Positions 53,709 through 61,326 of a stretch of 61,326 bases of DNA are shown here, piece after piece. Positions within the stretch are counted from its first letter, which is position 1. Each line of letters opens with the position of its first letter. A model generated the notes under the pieces. That model did not search any database. It was not told where the DNA came from and was given only the letters and a program-made list of their open reading frames with translations. Source of the DNA: Bradyrhizobium uaiense. Lineage in GTDB: Bacteria; Pseudomonadota; Alphaproteobacteria; Rhizobiales; Xanthobacteraceae. The stretch spans positions 1-61,326 of the forward strand of contig NZ_VKHP01000018.1 in the NCBI RefSeq assembly GCF_010811875.1, given 5' to 3'. The position numbers were made by a program, and so were the translations under genes.

Positions 53709-53857
53709 CTGACGCTATCGCTTCCAGGCGTTTCACCCGGAAGTAGGTTTCGTGCACCTCCGGCCCGCGAAAGTCGTATCCAAACGAGATGGAGCGCCGG
53801 TTAGCGAGATTGGTTAACGAATGGTTGCTTGGGTGGACGGGCGCGCTCGCCGTTCGA

Positions 53858-54691
53858 CTAACCGGCCGATACGGCAAGCTGCCGGTTGACAAGGCGGAGG
53901 CCCGATTCCGGATCGTGCGTCGGCAGATAGATCGTCGGACGGCTTTGGGCAAAAGCTTTGATAGCATCAAGTGTGGCTTTTGCGATATCGACGCCGGCAC
54001 TTACTCCGTCGACCGTGCCCGAAAGCATGAGCGCCTGATTGTAGGAGGTGTCACCGGCGAGGAAAATTGCGGTGTCGCCGTCCTGAACAACGACCGACAT
54101 ATGGTTTGGTGTGTGTCCAGGCGTTGCCACCGCAACAATGTCGCCGGCCTTCGTTAGCCGCCGGCTGCGCTTGAACGAGCCAAATTGTTCCGCCGGCAGC
54201 TCGACCGGCGTTGGGTCGAACCAAGTGGGCCAACGATGCGGAAGATACCCCCGCAGCCGCCCGAGCAATCCGCGCGCCTGGGCGAGTTCACCGGCTGGGA
54301 CAATGATTTCGCTGTTGGGGAAGTGCGCAAGGCCTCCGTCGTGATCCATATGAAGGTGCGTGAGCACGACTTTTCTTACGTCGCGGGCACCAATCCCCAG
54401 GGCCCGGAGCTGCGGCCCGATTTCTTGCTCGCGCTCGATCTGGAAGCCGACTTCCCATCTCACATAGGGATTGAGCTCGCGCGAATGCTCCAGCAGATGT
54501 GTCCCTTGGCCGCTGTCGACGACAATGACGCCTTCGGGATGCTCGATCGCCCATGCGAATGTCGGCACCCAGTCGGTCCAGTTCGGATCTAGAAATATGT
54601 CAACGAGGCCGTGGCCCCGGCCCTTGACCTGGGCGGTTTTGATTTTGACGGTTCCTGTCTGGATAGGATGGATGCGCATCTGGTGTCTCAT
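53858..54691 (-). CDS. Metallo-beta-lactamase-fold protein, N-acyl homoserine lactonase-like
   Basis: A 277-residue hydrolase. The dinuclear zinc motif is THLHMDHDGGL (H-x-H-x-D-H) near residue 111; the later ligands are in TPGHTPNHMS and FLAGDTSYN. The overall pattern, including the N-terminal IHPIQTGTVKIKTAQVKG and Trp-rich early part, fits the AttM/AiiB/AHL-lactonase group, which opens the lactone ring of quorum-sensing signals. Other lactone or ester substrates are equally possible. No signal peptide is seen. A start at Met5 (54679) is possible. The LysR regulator gene starts 83 nt away in the opposite direction and probably controls it. Confidence 0.82.
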   Translation of the reverse strand: MRHQMRIHPIQTGTVKIKTAQVKGRGHGLVDIFLDPNWTDWVPTFAWAIEHPEGVIVVDSGQGTHLLEHSRELNPYVRWEVGFQIEREQEIGPQLRALGIGARDVRKVVLTHLHMDHDGGLAHFPNSEIIVPAGELAQARGLLGRLRGYLPHRWPTWFDPTPVELPAEQFGSFKRSRRLTKAGDIVAVATPGHTPNHMSVVVQDGDTAIFLAGDTSYNQALMLSGTVDGVSAGVDIAKATLDAIKAFAQSRPTIYLPTHDPESGLRLVNRQLAVSAG

Positions 54692-54773
54692 TGGAGCGTT
54701 GGTGGACCCAGAATGCGCGCCCTTGCCGATGAACGGAATTGTCGAGAGTTATTGAGTTGATATACAAAAATGC

Positions 54774-55673
54774 ATGGAGAAGAATCCGAGCTGGGAACTC
54801 TACAGGTCATTTCTGGCGGTCCTGCGCGAGGGGAGCCTCTCGGGCGCGGCGCGCTCCCTCAAGCTCACCCAGCCAACCGTCGGCCGGCACATTCGTGAGC
54901 TGGAGGCCACTCTCGGTATGCCGCTCTTCACGCGTGCCCAGGATGGCCTGAGGCCGACCGCGGCGTCCGTCGTTGCGCAGCCGCACGCCTTGGCCATGGC
55001 CGCTGCCTCCGAAACATTGCTGAGAGCGATTTCGAGCAAAGCTGGCCAGCCCCGCACAGTGGTCCGCCTCGCGGCCTCCGAGATCGTTGCGACGGAGATT
55101 CTTCCGCCAATTCTTACTGAACTGGAACGGAGCCAGCCGGGATTGGTCGTCGAGATCTCCGCTTCGGACCGGTTGGAAGACCTGTTGCGGCGGGATTGCG
55201 ATATCGCCATTCGCATGGTGAGGCCGACACAGGCCGATCTCGTCGCGCGCAAGGTGGGCCAGGCTCGGCTGGGATTCCATGCTCACACGAACTACCTGGA
55301 AAAGAACGGCAAACCCGCCAATTTACGCGAGCTGAGCCGGCATTGCCTGGTGGGCTTCGATCACGAGACCGCTGCCGTCCGAGCCTTGTATCGGCTCGGC
55401 CTCCAATTGAGGCGAGACGACTTTACCCTGCGGTCCGACAACACGCTTCTTCAGTTGGCGGCTATCAGGGCGGGATTCGGAATTGGAATTTGCCAACGCG
55501 CGGTCGTGCGCGAGGACACCCAAATCATGCATCTCCTGCCTAAGGAATTTTCACCGAGCCTCGATGTCTGGGTCACGATGCATCAGGACTTGCGCAAGAG
55601 TCCGCCGATGAGATCAATGTTCGACCATTTGGTCGAAGCGCTGAAACTTGTCTATCAGTCGTCCGCGCGATAG
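54774..55673 (+). CDS. LysR-family transcriptional regulator
   Basis: A 299-residue regulator with the N-terminal winged helix-turn-helix [20 protein letters not shown] and [20 protein letters not shown] (about 8-47). A substrate-binding-like effector domain follows from about 90 ([20 protein letters not shown]). The start ATG 54774 has no clear ribosome site; the upstream is AT-rich (TTGATATACAAAAATGC). It is divergent from the lactonase gene, the typical arrangement for a LysR activator and its target. Its 3' end overlaps convergent moaC by 19 nt. Confidence 0.9.
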   Translation: MEKNPSWELYRSFLAVLREGSLSGAARSLKLTQPTVGRHIRELEATLGMPLFTRAQDGLRPTAASVVAQPHALAMAAASETLLRAISSKAGQPRTVVRLAASEIVATEILPPILTELERSQPGLVVEISASDRLEDLLRRDCDIAIRMVRPTQADLVARKVGQARLGFHAHTNYLEKNGKPANLRELSRHCLVGFDHETAAVRALYRLGLQLRRDDFTLRSDNTLLQLAAIRAGFGIGICQRAVVREDTQIMHLLPKEFSPSLDVWVTMHQDLRKSPPMRSMFDHLVEALKLVYQSSAR

Positions 55674-56182
55674 TGCCCGGATTTGCCGCCGATCTTCTCG
55701 ATCAGATGAATGCGTTCGATGCGCACGCCGCGCTCGACCGCCTTGATCATGTCGTAGATCGTCAGGCAGGCGACCGAAACCGCGGTCAGCGCCTCCATCT
55801 CGACGCCGGTCGGCCCCGTCACCTTGACGCTGGCGCGGACGATGCAGCCGGGCAGCTTGGCGTCGGTTGCGATATCGATCGTGACCTTGGTCAGCGCCAG
55901 TGGATGGCAGAGCGGGATCAATTCCGAGGTCCGCTTCGCCGCCATGATGCCGGCGATCCGCGCGGTCGCCAGCACATCGCCCTTCTTGGCCTGGCCGGAT
56001 TCGATCAGCGCGAGCGTTGCCTTGCTCATCAGCACGCGGCCTTCGGCAACCGCGGTCCGCTCGGTCGCCGGCTTGGCCGAGACGTCGACCATGCGCGCGT
56101 CGCCCTTGGCGTCGATATGGGTGAGGGCGGTACCCGAGCCCGACGGCTCGGCTTTGGTGTTGGCTTTGGTCTTCCGCGCCAT
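55655..56182 (-). CDS. moaC: Cyclic pyranopterin monophosphate synthase MoaC
   Basis: Second enzyme of Mo cofactor synthesis; makes cyclic pyranopterin monophosphate. The family core is present: [39 protein letters not shown] with the conserved Cys-His, [30 protein letters not shown] and the closing [12 protein letters not shown]. The length, 175 residues, is normal with a short basic N-terminal extension. It starts 4 nt after the trpC stop, so it is the third gene of trpD-trpC-moaC. It overlaps the convergent LysR gene by 19 nt. Confidence 0.95.
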   Translation of the reverse strand: MARKTKANTKAEPSGSGTALTHIDAKGDARMVDVSAKPATERTAVAEGRVLMSKATLALIESGQAKKGDVLATARIAGIMAAKRTSELIPLCHPLALTKVTIDIATDAKLPGCIVRASVKVTGPTGVEMEALTAVSVACLTIYDMIKAVERGVRIERIHLIEKIGGKSGHYRADD

Positions 56183-56186
56183 CGCG

Positions 56187-57008
56187 TCAGCGCGTGCCGG
56201 TGGCGCGCGATGCGGTCGGCCGCGTCAGCAATGCGCGGGTCGCCGCGGTGACGTCCTGCTGGCGCATCAGGCTCTCGCCGACCAGGAAGGTCGACATCCC
56301 AACGCGCTCCAGGCGGGCGAGATCGTCAGGCGTGAAGATGCCGCTCTCGCCGACCATCACGCGGTCGCGCGGGATCAGCGGCGCCAGCGCCTCGCTGGTC
56401 GCGAGCGTGGTCTCGAAGGTACGCAGATTGCGGTTGTTGACGCCGATCATCGGCGAGCGAAGGTTCAAGGCGCGGTCGAGCTCGGCCCGGTCGTGGATCT
56501 CGATCAGCACGTCCATCCCATACGACAGCGCGGCGTCCTCGATCTCTTTGGCGGCGGTGTCGTCGAGTGCGGCCATGATGATCAGGATGCAGTCGGCGCC
56601 ATGGGCGCGCGCCTCCGCCACCTGATAGGTGTCGAACATGAAGTCCTTGCGCAGCACCGGCAGATTGGTCGCCGCACGGGCCGCCACCATGAAGTCGAGA
56701 TGGCCCTGGAACGAGGGCGCATCGGTCAGCACCGACAGGCACGCCGCGCCACCGGCCTCATAGGCTTTCGCGAGAACGGGCGGATCGAAGTCGGCGCGGA
56801 TCAGCCCCTTCGAGGGCGAGGCCTTCTTCACTTCCGCGATCAGGGCATACTCGCCGCTTGCATGCTTGTCCCTGAGGGCGCGGACGAAGCCGCGCGGGGC
56901 GGGGGCCGATTTAGCCTGCGCCTCGACGTCGGCGAGCGGACGCGCGCGCTTCGCAGCGGCGATCTCCTCGCGCTTGTAAGCCTCGATCTTGGTCAGGATG
57001 TCCGACAT
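56187..57008 (-). CDS. trpC: Indole-3-glycerol phosphate synthase
   Basis: Closes the indole ring from CdRP in tryptophan synthesis. The TIM-barrel signature is [18 protein letters not shown] (about 60-77). It is followed by [62 protein letters not shown] and [14 protein letters not shown], all in order. The length, 273 residues, is normal. It follows trpD by 10 nt and precedes moaC by 4 nt, so the three are one operon. Confidence 0.96.
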   Translation of the reverse strand: MSDILTKIEAYKREEIAAAKRARPLADVEAQAKSAPAPRGFVRALRDKHASGEYALIAEVKKASPSKGLIRADFDPPVLAKAYEAGGAACLSVLTDAPSFQGHLDFMVAARAATNLPVLRKDFMFDTYQVAEARAHGADCILIIMAALDDTAAKEIEDAALSYGMDVLIEIHDRAELDRALNLRSPMIGVNNRNLRTFETTLATSEALAPLIPRDRVMVGESGIFTPDDLARLERVGMSTFLVGESLMRQQDVTAATRALLTRPTASRATGTR

Positions 57009-57018
57009 CTCTGTACTC

Positions 57019-58032
57019 TCAACCGTTGGAAACCGCGACCAGATGCTTCAGCCGTGCCGCGGCAGCGCCGCTGTCGAGCGACTGGGTACCGATCGCAACG
57101 CCTTCCTTCAGATCCTTGGCGCGGCCGGCAACGATGAACGCAGCGGCCGCGTTCAGCAAAGCGACGTCGCGATAGGCGCTCGGCTTGCCGTTCAGCACGC
57201 TGGACAGCGCGACCGCGTTGGCATCGGCATCGCCGCCCTTCAGCGCCTCGCCGCCGACGCGGCCGAGGCCGGCATCCTCCGGCGTGACCTCTGATGTCGT
57301 GATCTCGCCGTTCTCCAGCCTGGCAACGAAGGTCGGGCCGGTGAGGGTGATCTCGTCGAGGCCATCGGAGCCGTGCACGACCCAAACCTTGTCGGAGCCG
57401 AGGTTCTTCAGCACCTGCGCCAGCGGTTGCACCCACTGCCGCGAGAACACGCCGACCATCTGCCGCTTGACGCCGGCCGGGTTCGACAGCGGTCCGAGCA
57501 GGTTGAAGATGGTGCGGGTGGCGAGCTCGACCCGGGTCGGGCCGACATTCTTCATGGCCGGATGATGCGCCGGCGCGAACATGAAGCCGATGCCGGCCTC
57601 CTTGATGCAGCGCCCGACCTGTTCGGGCGTCAGGTCGATCTTGACGCCGAGCGAGGCCAGCACGTCGGCCGAGCCCGAACGGGACGACAGCGCGCGGTTA
57701 CCGTGCTTGGCAACGGGCACGCCGGCGCCGGCCACGATGAAGGCGGCGCAGGTCGAGACGTTGACCGAGCCGGAGCCGTCACCGCCGGTGCCGACGATGT
57801 CGACGGCCTCGGCCGGCGCCCTGACCGGCAGCATCTTGCCGCGCATCGCGCTCACGGCGCCGGTGATCTCCTCGACGGTCTCGCCGCGCACCCGTAGCGC
57901 CATCAACAGCCCGCCCATCTGCGAGGGCGTGGCATCGCCCGACATCATGCTGTCGAAGGCAGACGCCGCTTCTTCACGCGTCAGCGTGGCGCCGGTGGCG
58001 ACTTTTCCGATGATCGATTTCAGGTCGTCCAT
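57019..58032 (-). CDS. trpD: Anthranilate phosphoribosyltransferase
   Basis: Transfers phosphoribose from PRPP to anthranilate. Signature blocks are [20 protein letters not shown] (the PRPP loop), [38 protein letters not shown] and [20 protein letters not shown], then a C-terminal [14 protein letters not shown]. The length, 337 residues, is usual. The gene starts 63 nt after the ppiD-like gene's stop and is probably transcribed with it or from a promoter in that gap. trpG, its glutamine amidotransferase partner, is not in the window. Confidence 0.96.
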   Translation of the reverse strand: MDDLKSIIGKVATGATLTREEAASAFDSMMSGDATPSQMGGLLMALRVRGETVEEITGAVSAMRGKMLPVRAPAEAVDIVGTGGDGSGSVNVSTCAAFIVAGAGVPVAKHGNRALSSRSGSADVLASLGVKIDLTPEQVGRCIKEAGIGFMFAPAHHPAMKNVGPTRVELATRTIFNLLGPLSNPAGVKRQMVGVFSRQWVQPLAQVLKNLGSDKVWVVHGSDGLDEITLTGPTFVARLENGEITTSEVTPEDAGLGRVGGEALKGGDADANAVALSSVLNGKPSAYRDVALLNAAAAFIVAGRAKDLKEGVAIGTQSLDSGAAAARLKHLVAVSNG

Positions 58033-58095
58033 TCGCTGGCTCAGGTCTGTTGTTGGAGCGCGACAACGCGGAAAGCGTTTGCACCGGGATCATGC

Positions 58096-59997
58096 TCAAT
58101 TATTTGCGCCTGTCACCTGTGCGAAGGCTGCCTGGTTGACGGTCACGCCGATGTCGGACTCGATCTTCGAGACATATTGCGCGACCTGCTCGTCGCTCAA
58201 CGAGCGCCGCAGCGCCTCGGTGAGCTGCTTGACCTCGTTGGAGGCAAAGTCGACCGGGGGCACCGTCACGTCGGTGACGCGGAACACGACCCACTGGCTG
58301 CCGCCGGCGACTGACGTCTGTCCGTCGCTGTCCTTGGCGGTGCGGAAGGCGGCTGCGATCACGCCGGCCGGCACGTTCGGCAGGGTTGCCTCGCGGCGGA
58401 AGTTCGCCGCGGTCTCCACCTTGACGCCGGCCGCGGTGGCTTCGTCGGCGAGCTTGGCACCGCCATCGAGCTTCTGCACGATCTCGGTCGCCTTGGCGCG
58501 CAGCTTGGCGGAGACCTGGTCCTCGCGCCATTTGGCCTCGACCTGGTCGCGGACCTCGTCGAGAGTGCGCTCGCGCGACGGCGTGATGCCGAGCACGTCG
58601 TACCAGACATAGCCGTTCTTGAACTGGATCGGGTCGTTGTCGACACCGACGTCGCTGTTGAAGGCCTGCGACACCACGTCGAGGCCTTGCGGAATGTTGG
58701 ACGCGACCTGGCCGTTCGGCAGACGCCCCGAGCGGTCGACCGCGTCTATCGTGACGGCGGTCAGTTTCAGCTTCTGCGCCGCATCGATGACGCTGGAGCC
58801 GCCGCCGCGCTCGTCTTCCATCTTGTCGCGCAGCTCGGCGACCCTGGTACGGGCGCGCTCGGAGGCGATCTCGTTCTTCACCTGCTGGGCGAGGCTCTCA
58901 TAGGTCGGGGTCACGCCGGGCTCGATCTTGCCGACCTTGACCAGCGCGATGCCGAAGCGGCCCTGGACCGGCTGGCTGACTTCGCCTGTGGGCAGCGCGA
59001 AGGCGGCATCGCCGACCGCCGGATCGAGGATCGCCGACTTTGCAACCAGACCAAGATTGACGTCGGCCGGATTGAGCTTGCGCTCCTTGGCGATGTCGTC
59101 GAACGAGGTGCCCGACGCGATGCGGGCGCGGGCAGCCTGCGCCTCACCGGCGTCCGGGAATACGATCTGCGATACCTCGCGCTTTTCCGGCGTGCTGAGC
59201 CGGTCCTTGCGTTCTTCGAACAGCTTCCTGGCATCCTCATCCGACACCGTTTCCCACTTGCCGATTTCCTCGGGCGTGATCGCGACGAAGGAGATCTTGC
59301 GGTATTCGGGCGCGCGGAATTGAACCTTGTGGTCCTCGAAATAGGCGGCGAGCGCCTCCGGCGAGGGCGGATCGATGGTGCCGGCCTGTGCAGCGCCGAG
59401 CGTGACGTAATCGATCGAGCGCTGCTCGTTCTGGAAACGGGTCAGCGCCTCGACCATCGATTTGGTCGGCTCGATCCCGGACGAGACGGTGCCGGCGATC
59501 TGCCGCCGCAGGCCGACGCGGCGCTGCTCGGCGATGTAGCGGCCCTCGGTGTAGCCGAAGTTGCGGATCACGGACTGGAAGCGCTGCGGGTCGAACTGGC
59601 CGTTGAGGCCCTTGAAGTTCGGATCGTTGTAGATCGTGCGCAGCACCTCGGCGTCGGACTGGTTGAGGCCCATGCGGCGCGCCTCCTCGTCGAGTGCGGC
59701 CTCCGCGAGCGTCTGCTGCAGCACCTGGCGGTCAATCCCGAAGGCGCGCGCCTGATCCGGGGTCAGCGGGCGGCCGAACTGGCGGCCGAGCTGCTGCAAC
59801 CGGTCGGTGTAGATCTGGCGGAACTGCTCAGCCGAAATCTCGGTCCCGCCGACCTTGGCGAAGGTCGACTGGCCAAACCCCTTGAAGATGTCGGCAATGC
59901 CCCAAATTCCGAAACTGACGATCAAAACGCCCATCACCACGGCCATAATCGTCTTGCCGAGCCAGTTTGATGAGGCTTTCCGCATTCCTCGAAGCAT
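58096..59997 (-). CDS. ppiD: Membrane-anchored peptidyl-prolyl isomerase (PpiD/SurA-like)
   Basis: A 633-residue periplasmic folding factor. The N-terminal anchor (IMAVVMGVLIVSFGIWGIAD) is followed by a SurA-type chaperone domain (FAKVGGTEISAEQFRQIYTD and onward). A parvulin-like domain lies at about 265-365 (VSQIVFPDAGEAQAARARIA, DVNLGLVAKSAILDPAVGDA, FALPTGEVSQPVQGRFGIAL) and a second helical half follows. The layout matches PpiD. It assists proteins leaving the Sec channel. The start could also be Met5 (59985). It is divergent from tpiA with a 253-nt gap containing both promoters. Confidence 0.9.
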   Translation of the reverse strand: MLRGMRKASSNWLGKTIMAVVMGVLIVSFGIWGIADIFKGFGQSTFAKVGGTEISAEQFRQIYTDRLQQLGRQFGRPLTPDQARAFGIDRQVLQQTLAEAALDEEARRMGLNQSDAEVLRTIYNDPNFKGLNGQFDPQRFQSVIRNFGYTEGRYIAEQRRVGLRRQIAGTVSSGIEPTKSMVEALTRFQNEQRSIDYVTLGAAQAGTIDPPSPEALAAYFEDHKVQFRAPEYRKISFVAITPEEIGKWETVSDEDARKLFEERKDRLSTPEKREVSQIVFPDAGEAQAARARIASGTSFDDIAKERKLNPADVNLGLVAKSAILDPAVGDAAFALPTGEVSQPVQGRFGIALVKVGKIEPGVTPTYESLAQQVKNEIASERARTRVAELRDKMEDERGGGSSVIDAAQKLKLTAVTIDAVDRSGRLPNGQVASNIPQGLDVVSQAFNSDVGVDNDPIQFKNGYVWYDVLGITPSRERTLDEVRDQVEAKWREDQVSAKLRAKATEIVQKLDGGAKLADEATAAGVKVETAANFRREATLPNVPAGVIAAAFRTAKDSDGQTSVAGGSQWVVFRVTDVTVPPVDFASNEVKQLTEALRRSLSDEQVAQYVSKIESDIGVTVNQAAFAQVTGANN

Positions 59998-60250
59998 GGG
60001 TCCAACTTGTTTTACAGGAGGGGAACCGGATCGTGCCCAAATGGGACCAAAAGTCGGGACTTTTTGTCCGGCAGCAGGGCGTCACCGAATTGAAAACGCT
60101 TATAAAGTGGCGGAAGCCCCCCCGCAACCATGGGTGAGGGGAACGGATCGGAGCGGTAAAGCGCCGCGCAGCGGGCTTTGAGCCGCGCTCTGGAAGTCAT
60201 CGCCGGCCTCTGGTAGCGCATGGCGACGCTTCGAAGATGGGAAATCCGAC

Positions 60251-61003
60251 ATGACCGACGCCATCCGGCCGCTGATCGCCGGCAACTGGAAAATGAACGG
60301 CCTGAAATCCTCTTTTGCCGAATTCGAGGCGATGCTGGCCGGCGCCGGCGACGTCGCCGCCAAGGCCGATCTCCTGGTCTGTCCGCCGGCGACCTTGGTC
60401 GGGGCCTTTGCCGACAAGGCGCGCGGTTCGAAGGTCGCCGTCGGCGCCCAGGACTGCCATCCCAAGGCGTCGGGTGCCCACACCGGCGACCTTTCGGCGG
60501 AGATGTTCAAGGATTTGGGTGCGGTCGCGATCATCGTCGGCCATTCCGAGCGACGGGCCGACCATGGCGAGACCGACGCCTTGATTCGGCAGAAGGCGGA
60601 AGCCGTCTGGCGCGCCGGACTGACCGCCATCGTCTGCATCGGCGAGACGCGCGAGCAGCGCGACGCCGGCAAGACGCTCGATGTCTGCGGCACCCAGCTC
60701 AAAGGCTCGCTGCCCGACGGCTCGACCGCGGCCAATCTGGTGGTGGCCTATGAGCCGGTCTGGGCGATCGGCACCGGCCTGACCCCGACAGCCAAGGATG
60801 TCGAGGAAGTTCATCGGTTTATCCGAGGTCAGCTCACCGATCGCTTCAAGGCCGAGGGAAACAAGATCAGGATCCTGTATGGCGGCTCGGTCAAGCCGTC
60901 GAACGCGGCCGAGCTGATGGCGGTCGCCAATGTCAACGGCGCGTTGGTCGGCGGCGCCAGCCTGAAGGCGTCCGACTTCCTGGCGATCGCGGCGGGCTGC
61001 TAG
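60251..61003 (+). CDS. tpiA: Triosephosphate isomerase
   Basis: Interconverts dihydroxyacetone phosphate and glyceraldehyde 3-phosphate. All signatures are present: IAGNWKMNG near residue 10 (catalytic Asn, Lys), VGHSERR (His), [10 protein letters not shown] (Glu), and the phosphate loop YGGSVKPSN. The length, 250 residues, is normal, and ATG 60251 is the first plausible start. It is followed after about 65 nt by a long inverted repeat (61070-61113) that may end its transcript. In relatives secG normally follows; here an insertion sequence starts instead. Confidence 0.97.
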   Translation: MTDAIRPLIAGNWKMNGLKSSFAEFEAMLAGAGDVAAKADLLVCPPATLVGAFADKARGSKVAVGAQDCHPKASGAHTGDLSAEMFKDLGAVAIIVGHSERRADHGETDALIRQKAEAVWRAGLTAIVCIGETREQRDAGKTLDVCGTQLKGSLPDGSTAANLVVAYEPVWAIGTGLTPTAKDVEEVHRFIRGQLTDRFKAEGNKIRILYGGSVKPSNAAELMAVANVNGALVGGASLKASDFLAIAAGC

Positions 61004-61032
61004 GCGGCCGCCTGCTCCACACCGAGCTCTCA

Positions 61033-61139
61033 CACCGTCATCCTTGAGGTGGCCGCTTCTTCAGCGGCCCTCGAAGGATCGACGGCCCGGCTGGTGGCCG
61101 TCGACCCTTCGAGACGCGCTGCGCGCTCCTCAGGGCATG
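61033..61139. repeat. Palindromic repeat downstream of tpiA
   Basis: CTCGAAGGATCGACGGCC (61070-61087) pairs 17 of 18 with GGCCGTCGACCCTTCGAG (61096-61113) around an 8-nt loop. A smaller hairpin GGCCGC/GCGGCC lies just before it (61051-61069). The flanks CCTTGAGG and CTCCTCAGG are typical ends of rhizobial intergenic repeats, from memory. It may also act as the tpiA transcript end. Confidence 0.6.
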
Positions 61140-61226
61140 TGAATTTTTTGTGGCTGGGGCAAAAAATGTAGCCGGAGCGATAGCGGATGTGATTCCCTGC
61201 ACTGGCAGAATTGCAGGAAGCGCGAG

Positions 61227-61326
61227 ATGGCTGAAGACAAGCTTTTTGGAGAGCTGCCCGAGCAGCCGAAGCCGCGAACTGATGCGGCGCCCGCGGGCGA
61301 GCCGCGTCTGCGCAAGCCGCAGCGGG
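61227..61326 (+). CDS. Transposase N-terminus (IS1182-like), cut by window end
   Basis: ATG 61227 opens MAEDKLFGELPEQPKPRTDA, then PAGEPRLRKPQR at the window edge. The E-P-R-L-R-x-P-x-R element followed by DQxELR is a beginning I associate with IS1182/IS5-group transposases; the decisive part is outside the window. The left inverted end of the element should lie between about 61135 and 61200 (around TGTGAATTTTTTGTGGCTGG). If right, an insertion sequence sits directly after tpiA. Confidence 0.5.
   Translation, partial: MAEDKLFGELPEQPKPRTDAAPAGEPRLRKPQR

Noticed and set aside
51663..53804. 713-codon open frame opposite the GGDEF-EAL gene
   Set aside because: An antisense shadow of a high-GC gene; His/Arg/Asp-rich product without domains.
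1..61326. CRISPR arrays, rRNA and tRNA genes
   Set aside because: I found no regularly spaced direct repeats of CRISPR type and no rRNA or tRNA fold; the element did not use a tRNA as its target.

Overview
The window is chromosomal DNA from a high-GC alphaproteobacterium, most likely Bradyrhizobium or a close relative in the Nitrobacteraceae. The grounds are the protein sequences, the gene order cdsA-dxr-rseP-bamA-lpxD-fabZ-lpxA-lpxI-lpxB-gltA, the neighbourhood gltX/comEC/lexA/moeA/moaC/trpC/trpD, the use of lpxI rather than lpxH, an alphaproteobacterial GTTC-N7-GTTC LexA box, and rhizobial-type palindromic repeats. This is recognition from memory; no search was run.

Layout. (1) 3-10904 (+): a compact envelope operon. 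It covers phospholipid precursor (CdsA), isoprenoid precursor (Dxr), site-2 protease (RseP), outer-membrane protein assembly (BamA) and lipid A synthesis (LpxD, FabZ, LpxA, LpxI, LpxB), interrupted only by a small minus-strand KTSC-type gene. (2) 11013-19436: an AHSA1/ArsR pair with a palindromic operator candidate, citrate synthase, GltX, GlnS, an NTF2-like protein, an SPW-repeat membrane protein and an MHS-type MFS transporter. (3) 19870-39170: comEC is split by a 17.0-kb integrated element (21093-38103) between 11-bp core repeats (21082-21092 and 38093-38103). Joining the two comEC parts through the core restores the reading frame at the conserved SFQ-M-SFA motif, but the distal part also carries a frameshift. 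(4) 39167-42368: two small conserved genes, lexA with its SOS box, and moeA. (5) 42395-55673: an accessory block between moeA and moaC. It holds a YihX-like HAD phosphatase, repeats, two orphan periplasmic binding proteins, an Old Yellow Enzyme, a CtpA-like S41 protease, a GGDEF-EAL protein, and a divergent lactonase/LysR pair. (6) 55655-61003: moaC-trpC-trpD-ppiD on the minus strand, then tpiA. (7) The right edge enters an insertion sequence (transposase start at 61227).

The element in comEC carries xis and int at its right end; they overlap out of frame by 130 nt. It has a minus-strand run of phage-type genes: a replication-like winged-helix protein, small proteins, a tail fibre with an 11-residue HxH repeat, small-terminase-like proteins, a tape-measure-like protein ending in an M15-type peptidase motif, and a baseplate-hub-like protein. 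I see no capsid, portal, large terminase, tail tube or lysis gene, so it looks like a tail-only remnant or a satellite. At its left end, on the opposite strand, is cargo: a 1273-residue protein with an N-terminal SIR2 NADase-type domain (DSR-like anti-phage candidate), preceded by a 14-codon leader ORF with a near-perfect Shine-Dalgarno, and by a small exported four-cysteine protein. This cargo locus, a candidate antisense RNA over the replication gene leader (about 36028-36104), and matching 21-bp arm-type repeats at the two ends are the main items for follow-up.
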